Source of the DNA: CAZKWG01 sp964615375
GTDB lineage: Bacteria; Myxococcota_A; UBA796; CAZKWG01
Direction of reading: 5' to 3'
DNA: 64,000 bases
Assembly: GCA_964615375.1 (NCBI GenBank)
Contig: CAZTOW010000009.1
Location: forward strand, 186,001-250,000
The notes beneath the pieces were generated by a model. The model did no database searches and was not told where the DNA came from. It saw nothing but the letters and a program-made list of their open reading frames with translations. This document shows positions 50,551 through 58,263 of this stretch, piece after piece. Positions within the stretch are counted from its first letter, which is position 1; each line of letters starts with the position of its first letter. The position numbers and the translations under genes are program-made.

Positions 50551-50653
50551 CTACTCTGGCGGGCCATCAGCTCGCACGCCGCCCCCTGTGGGGTCGGCGT
50601 GTGACACCCACTTGCGCCGGATGAGGGTCGTCTGTTTGCCCACCAGAGTAGCA
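50551..50653. mobile_element. 103-bp MITE-like insertion
   Basis: The parallel sequence near 47086-47092 reads straight through, while here about 103 bp intervene between GCCGATGATA and ACAGAGCGCC. The ends are inverted repeats of 13 bp with one mismatch (50551-50563 and 50639-50651). The middle holds a strong hairpin (50575-50601) with 7-bp and 4-bp stems. No coding frame and no clear target duplication; the family is unknown. Confidence 0.72.
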
Positions 50654-50704
50654 ACAGAGCGCCACACCGCCTTCTGGTGTAGCACGCCGTCGCCCACCGC
50701 CCGC

Positions 50705-50789
50705 GCCGAACAGGATCCCGCGAGGTGTCATGCGGACCCCAGGAGCGGCCATGCCACGAGCCTTCTTCCCCCACGCGCTCGGAGAGGTT
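50705..50789 (+). pseudogene. duplicated 5' end of the small gene at 47188
   Basis: The upstream region and first 13 codons (MPRAFFPHALGEV) match 47144-47226, then similarity is lost and the 135-aa lipoprotein gene begins 60 bp later. Confidence 0.78.
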
Positions 50790-50848
50790 CATCCGCCGGC
50801 CGCCGCGCAGGGCTGGCGCCGGCCCCTCAGCGCAGCTACGCTCCCCCC

Positions 50849-51256
50849 ATGCGCGTCCTCGCCCTCCTCCTGCTCCTCGCCTGCGGCCCCGAGAGAAAGC
50901 TCCTCCGCGAGGATCGCCGGGAGGAGGCGCAGGTCAGCGAGCTCGCCGACGTGTACTGGCGCTCGATGCGCTGGGGAGACGCCGCGCGGGCCGCGGGCTT
51001 CGTGCCCGAGGACGAGCGCGCCGCCTTCCAGCAGTGGTTCACCGGTTGGCAGAAGGACGAGCGTCTGACCAGCGTGAAGCTGATTGAGGTCCGGCTGGGT
51101 ACGAAGATGGAGCCGCCCCTGAGCGGGCGCCTGCGAGAGGCCACGGTGACCCTCCAGACGGAGGGCTACCACACCTCAGACCAGGTGCTCCGGTCGGAGA
51201 CCATCACCCAACGCTGGTATCGAGACGAACATGCCTGGTACGTCGAGTGGCCCTGA
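50849..51256 (+). CDS. small lipoprotein
   Basis: This 135-aa protein has lipobox LLLLLAC and a helical, charged mature part (REDRREEAQVSELADVYWRSMRWGDAARAAGFV), then a strand region ending TITQRWYRDEHAWYVEWP. The pattern resembles small NTF2-like or lumazine-type lipoproteins but is not specific. Its last 85 bp are duplicated at 48.5 kb. The Rieske gene starts inside it. Confidence 0.72.
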   Translation: MRVLALLLLLACGPERKLLREDRREEAQVSELADVYWRSMRWGDAARAAGFVPEDERAAFQQWFTGWQKDERLTSVKLIEVRLGTKMEPPLSGRLREATVTLQTEGYHTSDQVLRSETITQRWYRDEHAWYVEWP

Positions 51257-53015
51257 CAGCTCCTGGATCCGCGCGCTGCCGCTCGCCGATCTCCACCCCG
51301 GGCACCCCCGGCTGCTGCGCCTCGGCGGCCAGCCGGTCGCCCTCTTCCGGCTCACCGACGGCCGCGTCTTCGCCGTGGACAACCGCTGCCCGCACGAGGG
51401 CTACCCTCTCGTCCAGGGCGCGGTGAGCGGCCAGACCCTCACCTGCGTCTGGCACAATTTCAAGTTCGACCTCCAGAGCGGGGAGTGCCTGCTGGGCGAC
51501 GAGGACGTGCGCACCTTCCCCGTGCGGATCGTGGACGCACATGCGGATGCGCATGTGGAGGTGGACGTGCGCCCGCCCGACCGCGCGGCCGAGCTGGCCC
51601 GGCTCTGGGCGAGCCTGTCCGTCGGGCTCTCCGAGGGCGAGCTGGGGCGCATGGCCCGCGACGTGGCGCGCCTCATCGAGGCTGGCGTGGAGACCACGAC
51701 CATCGCCCTCTTCGCCGCCCGCTGGGACGCGGAGCATGCCGAGTACGGCAGCACGCACGCCCTCCCCGTCGCCGCCGACGTGGCCGCGCTCAGCCCGCGC
51801 TGGACCGGCCAGGAGGCCACGCTGCCGCTGGTGCAGCTCCTGAGCCTCGCCTCCCGCCCGAGCATCCGCCGCCCCGCCCGGCCTGCGCCCGCGCCCGTGG
51901 ACCCGGGCGAGGACCCGGTCGCCGCCGGCCAGAGACTACAAGCTCTGGTGGAGTCTGAGGACGCCGTCGGCGCCGAGGCCCTGGTGCTGGGGGCCGTGGC
52001 CCGAGGATGGCGCCGCGCCGAGCTGGAGCCCTGGTTCCTGGCCCTGTGTACCGAACACTTCCTGGACTTCGGCCACATGGCTATCTACACGGTCAAGGTC
52101 ATGGACATGCTGGACCGGGCGGGCTGGGCGGACGCGGCCCCCATCCTGGGCGCGCTGGTCTACGCGATCACGCTGGGCACGCGCGAGGACCTGCTCCCGC
52201 CCTGGGCCGGAACCCGCAAGCGGCTCGCCCTGGTGGAGCCGGACCTGCCCCGCTGGTGGGCGATGGCGCGCGGGCCGCAGCCGGGCTGGGAGCGCGCCGA
52301 CGACGAGGGGCCGCGGGGGCTGGTGGACGCGATCCTCGGCCGCGATCCGGCGGTGAGCTTCAAGGCCCTGCGGGCCGCGCTGGAGCAGGGCGCGCCGCTG
52401 GAGCGGATCGCCGACGCCCTCGTGCTGGCGGCGAGCGAGCGGATCCTGCGCTTCGACGTCCGCCTGGACCGCAGCGTGGACGTGCAGAACGACTGGCTGG
52501 ACGTCACCCACCTGCTGACCTTCGCCGGCGCGGTGCGGCAGGCCCTGGGCCGCGTCCAGGATCCGCGCCTGCTCCGCCTGATCTTCCACTCCGCGCACTT
52601 CACGCAGCGTGCCGGGGTGCTGGACGGCGCGCGCCAGACCTGGGAGGCGCGGGAGGGGGAGCTCGCCGAGCTGAAGGGGGCGCTCCAGGCCAGAGACCCG
52701 GCGCTCGCCCTGAGCATTGCCGCGGGCCTGCTCGCCCGACCCGGCGGCCTCGAGGCCCTGGAGCCCGCGCTGCTGGCCTATGCCTTCGACGATCCGGCGA
52801 CGCGGGACATCGTGGTGGCCCACGTCATCAAGACCCTGGTGGTGGCGCTGGACGAGGTCCGGGCGACCGGCGACGCGCGGCCCCTGCTTGCCACCCTGCG
52901 CGTGGCCGCGAGCCCGATCCGCGAGCGCCGCGCCGCCCGCGCCGTCCACGACGCCATCCAGCTCGTGGTCCACGGCAAGATCCCCCGGGATCTGACGGCC
53001 TCAGGGGGAGGCTGA
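51231..53015 (+). CDS. Rieske [2Fe-2S] protein with large C-terminal domain
   Basis: In this 594-aa protein residues 15-110 are a Rieske ferredoxin domain with both ligand boxes, CPHEG (Cys53, His55) and CVWHNFKF (Cys72, His75). The remaining 480 residues are helical, Ala/Leu-rich, with HFLDFGHMAIYTVKVMDML, LLPPWAGTRKR and LIFHSAHFTQR, containing several conserved-looking His. It is not the ring-hydroxylase alpha-subunit domain; it is distantly suggestive of questin-oxidase-like proteins, but I cannot confirm this. The ATG lies 26 bp inside the 135-aa gene, implying coupled translation. It probably donates electrons to an oxidation in the fused domain. Confidence 0.8.
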   Translation: MPGTSSGPDSSWIRALPLADLHPGHPRLLRLGGQPVALFRLTDGRVFAVDNRCPHEGYPLVQGAVSGQTLTCVWHNFKFDLQSGECLLGDEDVRTFPVRIVDAHADAHVEVDVRPPDRAAELARLWASLSVGLSEGELGRMARDVARLIEAGVETTTIALFAARWDAEHAEYGSTHALPVAADVAALSPRWTGQEATLPLVQLLSLASRPSIRRPARPAPAPVDPGEDPVAAGQRLQALVESEDAVGAEALVLGAVARGWRRAELEPWFLALCTEHFLDFGHMAIYTVKVMDMLDRAGWADAAPILGALVYAITLGTREDLLPPWAGTRKRLALVEPDLPRWWAMARGPQPGWERADDEGPRGLVDAILGRDPAVSFKALRAALEQGAPLERIADALVLAASERILRFDVRLDRSVDVQNDWLDVTHLLTFAGAVRQALGRVQDPRLLRLIFHSAHFTQRAGVLDGARQTWEAREGELAELKGALQARDPALALSIAAGLLARPGGLEALEPALLAYAFDDPATRDIVVAHVIKTLVVALDEVRATGDARPLLATLRVAASPIRERRAARAVHDAIQLVVHGKIPRDLTASGGG

Positions 53016-53060
53016 AGGCCAGGGCGGCTATCCTGTCCCTCCTCTGAACAGGATCTCAGG

Positions 53061-54605
53061 ATGCCGCCCCTCGTCACCCGCCGCGCTGGCTTCGCCGAGC
53101 TCTCCCACTTCCAGCTCGACCCGCCCTCCATCCGCCTGCTGCCGCGGGCCTGGGCCCGGCGCAACGCCGTGGTCGTGCTGGGGGTCGTGGACCCGCGCGG
53201 CACCGAGCCCGCCACCATCGGCGCCCTGCACCCGGAGAACGAGGCGATCATGGCCGAGGTCGCGCGCCTGCTGGCCCGGCCCGTGGAGGTGGTGCGCCTC
53301 AACCTCTACGAGATCGACCGCGCCCTGCACGTCGGCTACGAGCCCAGCACCCGGCACAGCGTGGGCGACGCCCGTCGGGTGCCGCTGAACCTCGAGCCCG
53401 CCGGCTCCGGCGCCGACGCCGCGCAGCTCATCGACGCGATGCTGGCCGAGGCCGTGCGGCTGGGGGCCAGCGACCTGCACTTCGAGGTCTACGCCGACGA
53501 CGTGGACCTGCGCTACCGCATCGACGGCATCCTGCACGAGATGTTCACGCACGCCAGCCCGACCAACGCGCCGGAGGTCGTGAGCCGGCTCAAGGTGCTG
53601 GCCGAGCTGGACATCGCCGAGAAGCGCCGCCCCCAGGACGGTCGCTTCCGCGTGGTCTTCACCGAGGGCGAGCGCTTCCGGCCCGTGGACTTCCGGGTGA
53701 GCGTGCTGCCCGGCCCGGCGGGCGAGGACGTGGTGCTGCGCGTGCTGGACCCGAACCAGGGCCTGCTGACCGTCCACGAGCTGGGCATGTCGCCGGGCGT
53801 GGAGGAGGAATTCACCCGCCTGCTGGCCAACCCCGAGGGCCTCGTGCTGGTCACCGGGCCCACCGGCTGCGGCAAGACCACGACGCTCTACTCCGCCCTC
53901 GCCCACATGAGCGACCAGCACCGCAAGATCATGACCGCCGAGGACCCCATCGAGTACACGCTGGACCGCGTGAACCAGAAGCAGGTCACCTCCCAGATGT
54001 CGTTCAGCGAGCTCCTGCGCGCCCTGCTGCGCCAGAACCCCGACGCCATGCTGTTCGGCGAGCTGCGCGACCTGGACAGCGCGGCCACCGCGGTCAACGC
54101 CTCGGCCACCGGGCACCTCGTCATGGGCACGCTCCACACCTCGGACGCGCTGGGCGTCGTCATCCGGCTGCGCGGGCTCGGGCTCGACGACGCCGACATC
54201 GCCGCCAGCCTCATCGGCGCCGTCGGTCAGCGCCTCGTCCGCCGCATCTGCCCCGCCTGCGCCGAGCCCGCCGAGCCCACCGAGGACCAGCGCCGCCTGC
54301 TGGGCCCCCTGCTGGACGGGATCCAGCCCCGCCAGGGCCGCGGCTGCCCCGCCTGCCGCCACACCGGGTACAAGGGCCGCGTCGGCGTCTACGAGCTGCT
54401 GATGGTGGACGAGGCGCTGCAGGACATGATCGCCCAGGGCGCCGCCCGACACGAGATCCGCCAGGCGCTGGCGCGCAAGGGCTTTCGGACCATGACCCAC
54501 GACGCGCTGGACAAGGTGGGGTTGGGGAGGACGACGCTAGATGAATTAGTAAGAGTGATCCCCTACCGGCAGATCACGCTGACGCGGCAGGATCGGGGGG
54601 GGTGA
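53061..54605 (+). CDS. GspE/PilB family secretion or pilus ATPase
   Basis: This 514-aa hexameric ATPase belongs to the type II secretion/type IV pilus family. It has an N-terminal MshEN-like part (10-90), Walker A GPTGCGKT (266-273), Asp box AEDPIEY (293-299), Walker B LFGELRD (331-337; usually I/V-GEIRD), His box GHLVMGTLHT (351-360) and a zinc ribbon with CPAC (397-400) and CPAC (429-432). No other secretion genes are next to it, so it serves a machine encoded elsewhere. It begins 45 bp after the Rieske gene. The toxin-antitoxin island starts immediately after its stop. Confidence 0.92.
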   Translation: MPPLVTRRAGFAELSHFQLDPPSIRLLPRAWARRNAVVVLGVVDPRGTEPATIGALHPENEAIMAEVARLLARPVEVVRLNLYEIDRALHVGYEPSTRHSVGDARRVPLNLEPAGSGADAAQLIDAMLAEAVRLGASDLHFEVYADDVDLRYRIDGILHEMFTHASPTNAPEVVSRLKVLAELDIAEKRRPQDGRFRVVFTEGERFRPVDFRVSVLPGPAGEDVVLRVLDPNQGLLTVHELGMSPGVEEEFTRLLANPEGLVLVTGPTGCGKTTTLYSALAHMSDQHRKIMTAEDPIEYTLDRVNQKQVTSQMSFSELLRALLRQNPDAMLFGELRDLDSAATAVNASATGHLVMGTLHTSDALGVVIRLRGLGLDDADIAASLIGAVGQRLVRRICPACAEPAEPTEDQRRLLGPLLDGIQPRQGRGCPACRHTGYKGRVGVYELLMVDEALQDMIAQGAARHEIRQALARKGFRTMTHDALDKVGLGRTTLDELVRVIPYRQITLTRQDRGG

Positions 54606-54610
54606 TCGGA

Positions 54611-54638
54611 GCCGAGGGATCTGGTGTTGGGTAAAGCT
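54611..54638 (+). repeat. island border R1 (right half of repeat)
   Basis: Contains GCCGAGGGATCTGG and GGGTAAAGCT, the right half of the repeat found whole at 55436-55479 and 56460-56503. It lies 5 bp after the GspE stop. Confidence 0.75.
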
Positions 54639-54734
54639 CGGAGCAAGGGGACAGCCATGTCGGGCTCCCGGCGACTCCGCCCCCTGATGGCGTCGAACGT
54701 GGACACGAGCCCACTCCGGCGCTATCTTACGAAC

Positions 54735-54968
54735 ATGGCACATCCCTTCGACACCATCACCTCCCAGGCCCTCGCGCTCGACCCGGCCGAGCGCCTTCAG
54801 CTCGCCAGCCGGCTGATCGACAGCGTCGAGGGACCGGAGGATCCCGAGTGGGCGTCAGCCTGGTCCTCCGAGCTCGACCGCCGCTCCGCTGAAGTGGAGC
54901 GAGGTGAAGTCCAGTGTCGGTCCTGGGAACATGTCCGCGCCGACCTGCAGACCCGACTCAAGCACTGA
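54735..54968 (+). CDS. addiction-module antitoxin-like protein
   Basis: This 77-aa protein follows the pattern of the TIGR02574 addiction-module family: helical, with LALDPAERLQLASRLIDSVEG and DPEWASAWSSELDRRSAEVE. It should bind and neutralise the ParE/RelE-type protein encoded next, whose ATG overlaps its stop by one base (TGATG). The ATG at 54735 is preferred, as homology begins there. Confidence 0.8.
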   Translation: MAHPFDTITSQALALDPAERLQLASRLIDSVEGPEDPEWASAWSSELDRRSAEVERGEVQCRSWEHVRADLQTRLKH

Positions 54969-55270
54969 TGAGCTGGCCCCAGCTTCATCCGGCGGCTGAA
55001 CGCGAGCTCGCCGAGGCGGTGAACTGGTACGAGGAGCGGAGCAGCGGTCTCGGAGGGAAGCTGTACACCGCGGTCGACGCGGTCATGTCGCGCATCGGAC
55101 GTAGCCCCGAGCTCTATGCAGTCTGGCAGTAGAACGGGCGATATCGACGCGCGGTCATCCGCGACTCTCCCTACGCGCTCTTCTACCGCGTGTACGAGGC
55201 ACGAACGGTGGTGCTGGCCGTCGCCCACACCAGCAGGCGCCCGGGGTACTGGCTCGATCGGGCTGGTTGA
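54968..55270 (+). pseudogene. ParE/RelE-type toxin interrupted by an amber codon
   Basis: The frame reads from ATG 54968 as a ParE-like toxin (LHPAAERELAEAVNWYEERS), has TAG at 55130-55132 (codon 55), and continues in the same frame with RYRRAVIRDSPYALFYRVYE and HTSRRPGYWLDRAG, the usual end of the family. The full length would be 100 residues, the family norm. The stop removes the C-terminal strands that carry the active residues, so the toxin is most likely dead. Confidence 0.85.
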
Positions 55271-55435
55271 AGCGCTGTGCATGGTGTTGAACATGGTGAT
55301 GCGTTCGTTTCCGCTCCGATCCGACGGGCAGATCTGAAAGTGCGTAAACGTATGACGCCCCGGGTATCCGTTGGCGAGACTGAGCGTTCGGTCATGACCG
55401 GAAGGACCGCCGTGAGCGGGACGAGGGCTGAATTT

Positions 55436-55479
55436 GCCCCTCCAGATTCAATCCGAGGGATCTGGTTCTGGGTAAAACT
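55436..55479 (+). repeat. island repeat R2 (whole)
   Basis: 44-bp repeat: left half GCCCCTCCAGATTCAA, right half CCGAGGGATCTGG followed by TTCTGGGTAAAACT. It separates unit 1 from unit 2. The 277-bp gap between toxin relic and next gene holds no convincing gene. Confidence 0.82.
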
Positions 55480-55547
55480 CGCCTCCCGTTGAGCCCACGG
55501 GCGCGGCGCCTCTTTCGGGTCAGCCCTCGCCGGGATAGGTACCTTCC

Positions 55548-55826
55548 ATGACTCCTGCGCGCCCGGCCCTCTTCGAAGACACCAGCCCCGACGCCGAACG
55601 GGTGCTCGTGGGTCTTTACCAGCGGATGTCGCCGGCCCGCAAGGTGAGGCAGGTCGAGGAGCTGACGCGGGGAGTCCAGCAGGTCGCCCTGGCCAGACTT
55701 CGCGCCGAAGACCCTTCGGCGGACGATGAGATCCTCAAGCTGCGCCTCGCCGCGCTGTGGGTCGATCATGACCTCTTGCTGGCGGCCTATGGCGCGGAGC
55801 GCATGGCGCGGGCCGGTCTGCGGTGA
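55548..55826 (+). CDS. small partner protein of a nucleotidyltransferase (possible antitoxin)
   Basis: This 92-aa helical protein starts MTPARPALFEDTSPDAERVL and has RMSPARKVRQVEELTRGV, a pattern I have seen described for small proteins next to nucleotidyltransferases. Its TGA overlaps the GTG start of the enzyme gene (GTGA). It has the size and position of an antitoxin; the role is inferred. Confidence 0.7.
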   Translation: MTPARPALFEDTSPDAERVLVGLYQRMSPARKVRQVEELTRGVQQVALARLRAEDPSADDEILKLRLAALWVDHDLLLAAYGAERMARAGLR

Positions 55827-56407
55827 TCCTCGCCGAGCCGTTGAGGGTCACGGCTGTCGTCGGCGCTGTATTTGACCGGCTGGAGGTGCCCTGGCTGGTC
55901 GGGGGTTCGCTGGCCAGCTCCATCCACGGGATCCCGCGCGCGACACAGGATGTCGACCTGGTGGCCGACCTGCGCCTTCCGCATCTGGCGCCTTTTGTCG
56001 CCGCCATGGAGCAGGACTTCTACTGCTCGGACGACGCCGTACGCGACGCGATGCGCCGGCGCGCCTCCTTCAACGTGATCCACTACGCGACAGCGATGAA
56101 GGTCGACATCTTCGTGCTGAAAGGCGATTCGCTGTCGCGCGCCGAGATGGATCGGCGGGTGTTTCAGTTGGTTGGCGAGTCTGACGGCGTCCGTCTCCCC
56201 GTCGCCAGCCCAGAGGACATCATCCTACAGAAGCTCGACTGGTACCGAAGGGGAGATCGCGTCTCGGACCGTCAATGGCGCGACGTGCTCGGCGTGCTCA
56301 AGGTCGGCGCGGCCACGCTCGATCACGACTACCTGGCGGTCCAGGGTGCAGCCTGGGGCCTCGGCGAGCTGTTGAACGAGGCGCTCGAGGCGGTGAAGGC
56401 ACGGTGA
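55823..56407 (+). CDS. nucleotidyltransferase (AbiEii/DUF-type toxin-like)
   Basis: This 194-aa protein has the nucleotidyltransferase core PWLVGGSLASSIHGIPRATQDVDLVADL (about 23-50), with the GGS and DVDLVAD metal-binding pair, then MKVDIFVLKGD and ASPEDIILQKLDWYRRG. This is the typical arrangement of minimal nucleotidyltransferases in toxin-like pairs. It probably acts as the toxin or modifying enzyme of unit 2 with the preceding small protein. It is intact. Confidence 0.8.
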   Translation: MILAEPLRVTAVVGAVFDRLEVPWLVGGSLASSIHGIPRATQDVDLVADLRLPHLAPFVAAMEQDFYCSDDAVRDAMRRRASFNVIHYATAMKVDIFVLKGDSLSRAEMDRRVFQLVGESDGVRLPVASPEDIILQKLDWYRRGDRVSDRQWRDVLGVLKVGAATLDHDYLAVQGAAWGLGELLNEALEAVKAR

Positions 56408-56459
56408 TGCCTGGACTGCGGTATGTGGGTGTCAAGGGCGGACTTGCAGAGGAGGCATC

Positions 56460-56503
56460 GCCCCTCCAGATCCAAGCCGAGGGATCTGGTTCTGGGTAAA
56501 ACT
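56460..56503 (+). repeat. island repeat R3 (whole)
   Basis: Second complete copy, differing from R2 at three positions. It contains an inverted repeat CCAGATCC (56466-56473) and GGATCTGG (56482-56489) that spans the boundary between left and right halves. Confidence 0.82.
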
Positions 56504-56544
56504 GAGCCGCGAGAACTCGTGAAGGTCCGTCAACCGTCGTGCGA

Positions 56545-56856
56545 TCAGGACGGACGTCTCTTTGCCCAATATCCGGGCCTACGACGCTGGTGCGCGAAGG
56601 CGTAGACGAAGATGCCACCAGGCACAGGCTCGTAGATGATGAGGTAGTTGAACTTGCGAATCGGATGCCGCCGCAGCCCAACGGCCTCGGGTGGATGCTG
56701 CACAGGGGCTCCGATCCCGGGCCGCGCGGCGAGCAGCGCGAGGGTGTCCTCGACGAGCACCGCAAACTCCGTCGACAGCGAGGTACTGATGTCGTCGAGC
56801 CAGCCCAGCGCCTCTTCCAGCTCCTGTTCGGCTTGCGGATGAAGCTCAACCCGCAC
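56545..56856 (-). CDS. ParE/RelE-type toxin
   Basis: This 103-aa protein (GTG start 56856) has the full family pattern: VELHPQAEQELEEALGWLDD, HPIRKFNYLIIYEPVPG and FAFAHQRRRPGYW-like end (VYAFAHQRRRPGYW). Proteins of this type poison gyrase or cleave mRNA in ribosomes. It overlaps the antitoxin gene by 11 bp. Unlike the related gene at 54968, it is intact, and it lies on the opposite strand. Confidence 0.87.
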   Translation of the reverse strand: MRVELHPQAEQELEEALGWLDDISTSLSTEFAVLVEDTLALLAARPGIGAPVQHPPEAVGLRRHPIRKFNYLIIYEPVPGGIFVYAFAHQRRRPGYWAKRRPS

Positions 56857-57076
56857 GGCGAAGCCGGCCGGCCGACCAGCGGGCGAACACCGCCTCGGCG
56901 GGCACACCCTGCACCGTACCTGCCCGAACCTCCTCCCTACGGCGGACAGCCTCCGCGATCCAGGCGGCCTCGACCTCGGGATCGGCCTCGCTCGCGTCCA
57001 GGAGCTCGTTGGCGATCGCACGCTGCTCATCGACGGGCAGCGCGCGGGCGGCGGCGAGGATCTGGTCGCGGGTCAT
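56846..57076 (-). CDS. addiction-module antitoxin-like protein
   Basis: This 76-aa protein starts MTRDQILAAARALPVDEQRA and has ANELLDASEADPEVEAAWIAE and AVRRREEVRAGT, the addiction-module antitoxin pattern. AGGAGAGG precedes the ATG. It is the first gene of the pair and should repress and neutralise the toxin. Confidence 0.85.
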   Translation of the reverse strand: MTRDQILAAARALPVDEQRAIANELLDASEADPEVEAAWIAEAVRRREEVRAGTVQGVPAEAVFARWSAGRLRRAG

Positions 57077-57276
57077 GAGGCACCTCTCCTTGTCAGCCTA
57101 TACCCCAGGTCGGCCGCTCGCAAGTGACAGGCGACCGACCGGGCCATCTCCAGGAGAGATTCGGCGGCTGGATCTGAATCCGCGTAAACGCATCCGGCGC
57201 GCCGCGGCGCTGTCGCGGATGTGCAGGTTCGACCTGGAGCGGGGCTGAGCCGAGCGTGTGCGTTCGGGTTGAGTTT

Positions 57277-57295
57277 GCCCCCCAGATCAAAGCCG
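57277..57295 (+). repeat. island border R4 (left half of repeat)
   Basis: Contains GCCCCCCAGATCAAAGCCG, corresponding to the left half of R2/R3, and then stops 1 bp before the neighbouring gene. Around it (57077-57296) there is no gene; 57162-57199 resembles 55319-55356 near the end of unit 1. Confidence 0.7.
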
Positions 57296-57296
57296 C

Positions 57297-58091
57297 TCAT
57301 CCCCCCTCGCCCACCAGGTTGATCACCGAGGCCGTCCGCGGGAGCGCGGCGATCTCCAGCCGCATGAACGTGTACCCGCTGGCCACGGCGCTGTAGCCGC
57401 CCAGCGGCGCGCCGGGGATCACGAAGAAGCCCGTGACCGAGGTCTCGGTGTTGGTCGCGTCGCCCGTGGTGAACAGACCGTCCGAGTCGTCCTCGTCACC
57501 GTACCAGGCCGTGCAGCCGGCGCAGTCGATGGTCGCCCCCGCGAGCGGCTGCCGGTCCGCGCCCCGCACGAAGCCGACCAGCAGCCCCTCCTCGCCCAGA
57601 TCGCCCGAGAACCCCGCGATCCCCAGATCGACCTCCAGCGCATGCAGGCGCTCCAGCGTGAGCGCCACGATCTCCGCCTCGCTGACCACGTCCCCGTCGC
57701 CCACGCCGTCGATGAGCTCCGGCGGCAGGCCGGAGGTCGTGGCGAAGATCGTCGCGGGCGGGGTCGCCCCGCACTCGTCCAGCAGGATCAGGGGCGGGTA
57801 CTCCTGCACCGGCACCGCGTCGAGCGCGAAGACGCCCGCCGCGCCCACCGTGGTCTCGGCCAGCACCGGCGGCCCCGACCCCTCCGTGATGTCCCGCGGG
57901 TCGATCACGGAGACGCAGGAGCCCTCCGGCGCCGGGGCCCCGTCCTCCTCGAAGAGGAGCGCGGTCCCCTGGATGTCGAAGCCGGACTCCGGGGTCCCGG
58001 TCTCCGTCGTGGCGCTGTCACCGCCCTTCTCCCCCTCGTCCGCGCAGGCGACGAGGAGGAGCATCTGTACAGGAAGAAGTCGCACTCCCAT
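57297..58091 (-). CDS. lipoprotein with carboxypeptidase-regulatory-like domain
   Basis: This 264-aa lipoprotein starts at ATG 58091 (AGGAG eight bases before), with lipobox LLLVAC. A Glu/Thr-rich linker precedes a mature part with VFALDAVPVQEYPPLILLDECG and a CarboxypepD_reg-like segment VGFVRGADRQPLAGATIDCAG ... GFFVIPGAPLGGYSAVASG. This is a surface beta-sandwich; no catalytic residues are seen. The longer frame upstream of 58091 has no ribosome site. Confidence 0.75.
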   Translation of the reverse strand: MGVRLLPVQMLLLVACADEGEKGGDSATTETGTPESGFDIQGTALLFEEDGAPAPEGSCVSVIDPRDITEGSGPPVLAETTVGAAGVFALDAVPVQEYPPLILLDECGATPPATIFATTSGLPPELIDGVGDGDVVSEAEIVALTLERLHALEVDLGIAGFSGDLGEEGLLVGFVRGADRQPLAGATIDCAGCTAWYGDEDDSDGLFTTGDATNTETSVTGFFVIPGAPLGGYSAVASGYTFMRLEIAALPRTASVINLVGEGG

Positions 58092-58263
58092 CTCGTCTCC
58101 TGATCGCTGACTGAGAAGTCCGCGTTCCCAGCCTAATTCGTCCCCGGCCTCCCGCGCCGCGCTCTTCGCCCTTCCCTTCGTCCTCCTTCTCCCCGTCGCG
58201 GCTCTCACGAGAGAGAACTATCGACTCCTGCGCAGACGTGATAGACTCCTGATGTCGGAGGAG

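Noticed and set aside
54611..57295. Island repeats as integron attC sites
   Set aside because: No RYYYAAC/GTTRRRY core pair is present in the expected positions, the repeat is short, and no integrase gene lies in the window. Only the half-site logic is similar.
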